DNA from: Colletes latitarsis
Taxonomy: Eukaryota > Arthropoda > Insecta > Hymenoptera > Colletidae
Direction: 5' to 3'
DNA length: 64,000 nt
Assembly (NCBI RefSeq): GCF_051014445.1
Contig: NC_135134.1
Location: 27,469,672 to 27,533,671, forward strand
Part shown: piece by piece, positions 62,401-64,000 of the stretch
Layout: every line of letters begins with the position of its first letter
Position numbering within the stretch: the first letter of the stretch is position 1
Notes under the pieces: generated by a model
Database searches by the model: none
Seen by the model: only the letters and a program-made list of their open reading frames with translations
What the model was told of the DNA's origin: nothing
Made by a program: the position numbers and the translations under genes

Positions 62401-64000
62401 TGTCCTCTAAAATATTTATCCAGACCAGGTTTCATTGAATGTTTCAGTGTGGTACCACTTTACAACGTGATCCAATCCAGAAATAGCCCAGGATCTAGCC
62501 ATGAAGTATGAGAAATATGCGAAAGTATGAGCCTGATGAGGGGAAATCCTAGACCTAACCTAGACCTAAAATTCGTTATCCTCTAAAATATTTATCAAGA
62601 CCAGGTTAAATTGATTGTTTCAGTGTGGTCCCACATTACTACGTGATCCAAACCAGAAAAAACCCAGGATCTGTTCAACAAGTATGTGAAAAACGCGAAA
62701 GTATGAGCCTGATGAGGGCAAATCCCAGACCTATCCCAGACCTAACTTGCGTTGTCCCCTAAGATATTGATGGAAACCAGGTTTAATTAACTGTTTCAGT
62801 GTTGTCCTTCATTACTACGTGATGCGATCCAGAAAAAGCCCAGGATCTAGCCATCAAGTATGAGAAATATGCGAAAGAATGAGCCTGATGAGAGCAAATC
62901 CCAGACCTAACCTAGACCAAACATGAATTATTCTCTAAAATATTGTTCGAAATCATGTTCAATTGACTGTTTCAGTGTTGTACTTCATTACTACGTGATG
63001 CAATCCAGAAAAAGCCCATTATCTAGCCATCAAGTATGAGAAATATGCGAAAGAATGAGCCTGATGAGGGCAAATCCAAGACCTATCCCAGACCTAACTT
63101 GCGTTATCCTCTAAAATATTGATCGAAACCAGGTATAATTGACTGTTTCAGTGTGGTACCACATTACTACGTGATCCAATCCAGAAATAGCCCAGGATCT
63201 AGCCATGAAGTATGAGAAATATGCGAAAGTATGAGCCTGACGAGGGCAAATCCTAGACCTAACCCAAACCTAACATGCGTTATCCACTAAACTATTTATC
63301 AAGACCAGGTTTAATTGATTGTTTCATTGTGGACCCACATTACTACGTGATCCAAACCAGAAAAAACCCAGGATCCGTTCAAGAAGTATGTGAAGAATGC
63401 GAAAGTATGAGTCTGATGAGTGAAAATCCTAGACCTAACCTAGACCTAAGATGCATTATCCTCTAAAATATTTATCCAGACCAGGTTTCATTGAATGTTT
63501 CACTGTGGTACCACTTTACTACGTGATCCAATCCAGAAATAGCCCAGGATCTAGCCATGAAGTATGAGAAATATGCGAAAGTAAGAGCCTGATGAGGGCA
63601 AATCCTAGACCTATCCCAGACCTAACTTGCGTTATCCTCCAAAATATTGATCGAAACCAGGTTTAATTGTCTGTTTCAGCGTGGTACCACATTACTACGT
63701 GATACAATCCAGAAACAGCCCAGGATCTAGCCATGAAGTATGAGAAATATGCGAAAGTATGAGCCTGATGAGGGCAAATCCTAGTCTAAACCCAGACCCA
63801 ACATGCGTTATCCTCTAAAATATTTATCAAGACCAGGTTTAATTGATTGTTTCAGTGTGGTCCCACATTACTACGTGATCCAAACCAGAAAAAACCCAGG
63901 ATCCGTTCAACAAGTATGTGAGGAATGCGAAAGTATGAGTCTGATGAGTGAAAATCCCAGGCCTAACCTAGACCTAACATGTATTATTCTCTAAAATATT
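53416..64000 (+). repeat. Higher-order repeat series with 11-, 12-, 21- and 12-monomer units
   Basis: Using the monomer with TTATCCACTAAACTATTTATC as unit start, copies begin at 53416, 55352, 57465, 61162 (here with one base changed to AAAATATTT) and 63275. Unit lengths are 1936, 2113, 3697 and 2113 bp, that is 11, 12, 21 and 12 monomers, then a partial unit. The variant GCCCATTATCTAGCCATC marks the same spacing (53155, 55091, 57204, 60900, 63013). Units are almost identical over most of their length. The 21-mer carries nine additional monomers at about 58.65-60.26 kb that resemble the 50.1-51.1 kb region. The first unit lacks the GAAGGGTGCG monomers that the others have. Confidence 0.85.

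Larger units (their letters stand above)
48247..64000 (+). repeat. 176-bp satellite array, right block
   Basis: About 90 monomers, same orientation, running off the window end. This block is more regular than the left one and lacks most of its cassettes: the TGTGCG cassette common at 9-31 kb is absent or rare here, and the CTGCGAAAG cassette appears only as a hybrid (GTATGTTAAAACTGCG near 50530 and 59337). No genes are seen. Confidence 0.97.

Noticed and set aside
1..64000. CENP-B box in the satellite monomer
   Set aside because: The few TTCG strings on the opposite strand, for example in the complement of GATCGAAACC and of GCGAAAG, are not followed by the A and CGGG positions of the CENP-B box.

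Overview
The window is eukaryotic, non-genic heterochromatin: a head-to-tail satellite array with a monomer of 176 bp, filling everything except two insertions. All monomers are on the same strand, and the array runs off both ends of the window. The insertions are a near full-length and a 5'-truncated copy of one non-LTR retrotransposon of the R1 clade. R1-clade elements are typical of arthropods, so the host is most likely an insect; the species cannot be told from the sequence. There are no host genes, RNA genes or prokaryotic features.

Layout: 1-38686 satellite (about 220 monomers); 38687-44669 retrotransposon copy 1, + strand, with a pure 22-nt A tail; 44670-47538 satellite (about 16 monomers); 47539-48246 retrotransposon copy 2, + strand, 3' end only, 26-nt A tail, flanked by a 12-bp target-site duplication; 48247-64000 satellite (about 90 monomers). 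The element is strongly GC-rich and the satellite AT-rich, so the borders are sharp by eye.

The satellite is organised at several scales. Monomers are mosaics of a few alternative cassettes. Series of monomers recur as higher-order repeats (HORs): about 12 monomers (2112 bp) at 0.3-7.3 kb; mixed 12-, 15- and 16-mers at 8-19 kb; short local trimers, tetramers and hexamers at 20-29 kb; a 15-mer (2641 bp) at 31-35.6 kb; and an 11/12/21/12-mer series at 49-64 kb. The many 60-83 aa open frames in the satellite come from the repeat itself (176 is not a multiple of 3) and are not treated as genes.

Copy 1 carries a 5' UTR; a Gag-like ORF1 broken by one in-frame TGA and one frameshift, with coiled-coil, RRM-like region and three zinc knuckles; an intact 1060-residue ORF2 (APE endonuclease, reverse transcriptase, C-terminal CCHC finger) that starts one codon after the ORF1 stop (TAATTAATG); and a 3' UTR made almost wholly of consecutive hairpins. 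Normally ORF1 protein packages the RNA, while ORF2 protein nicks the target and copies the RNA in place. Copy 2 is a textbook insertion: removing it with one duplication restores a monomer spacing of exactly 176 bp. Copy 1 is not: comparison with an uninterrupted paralogous segment at 29.6-30.05 kb shows that it replaced 105 bp of satellite.
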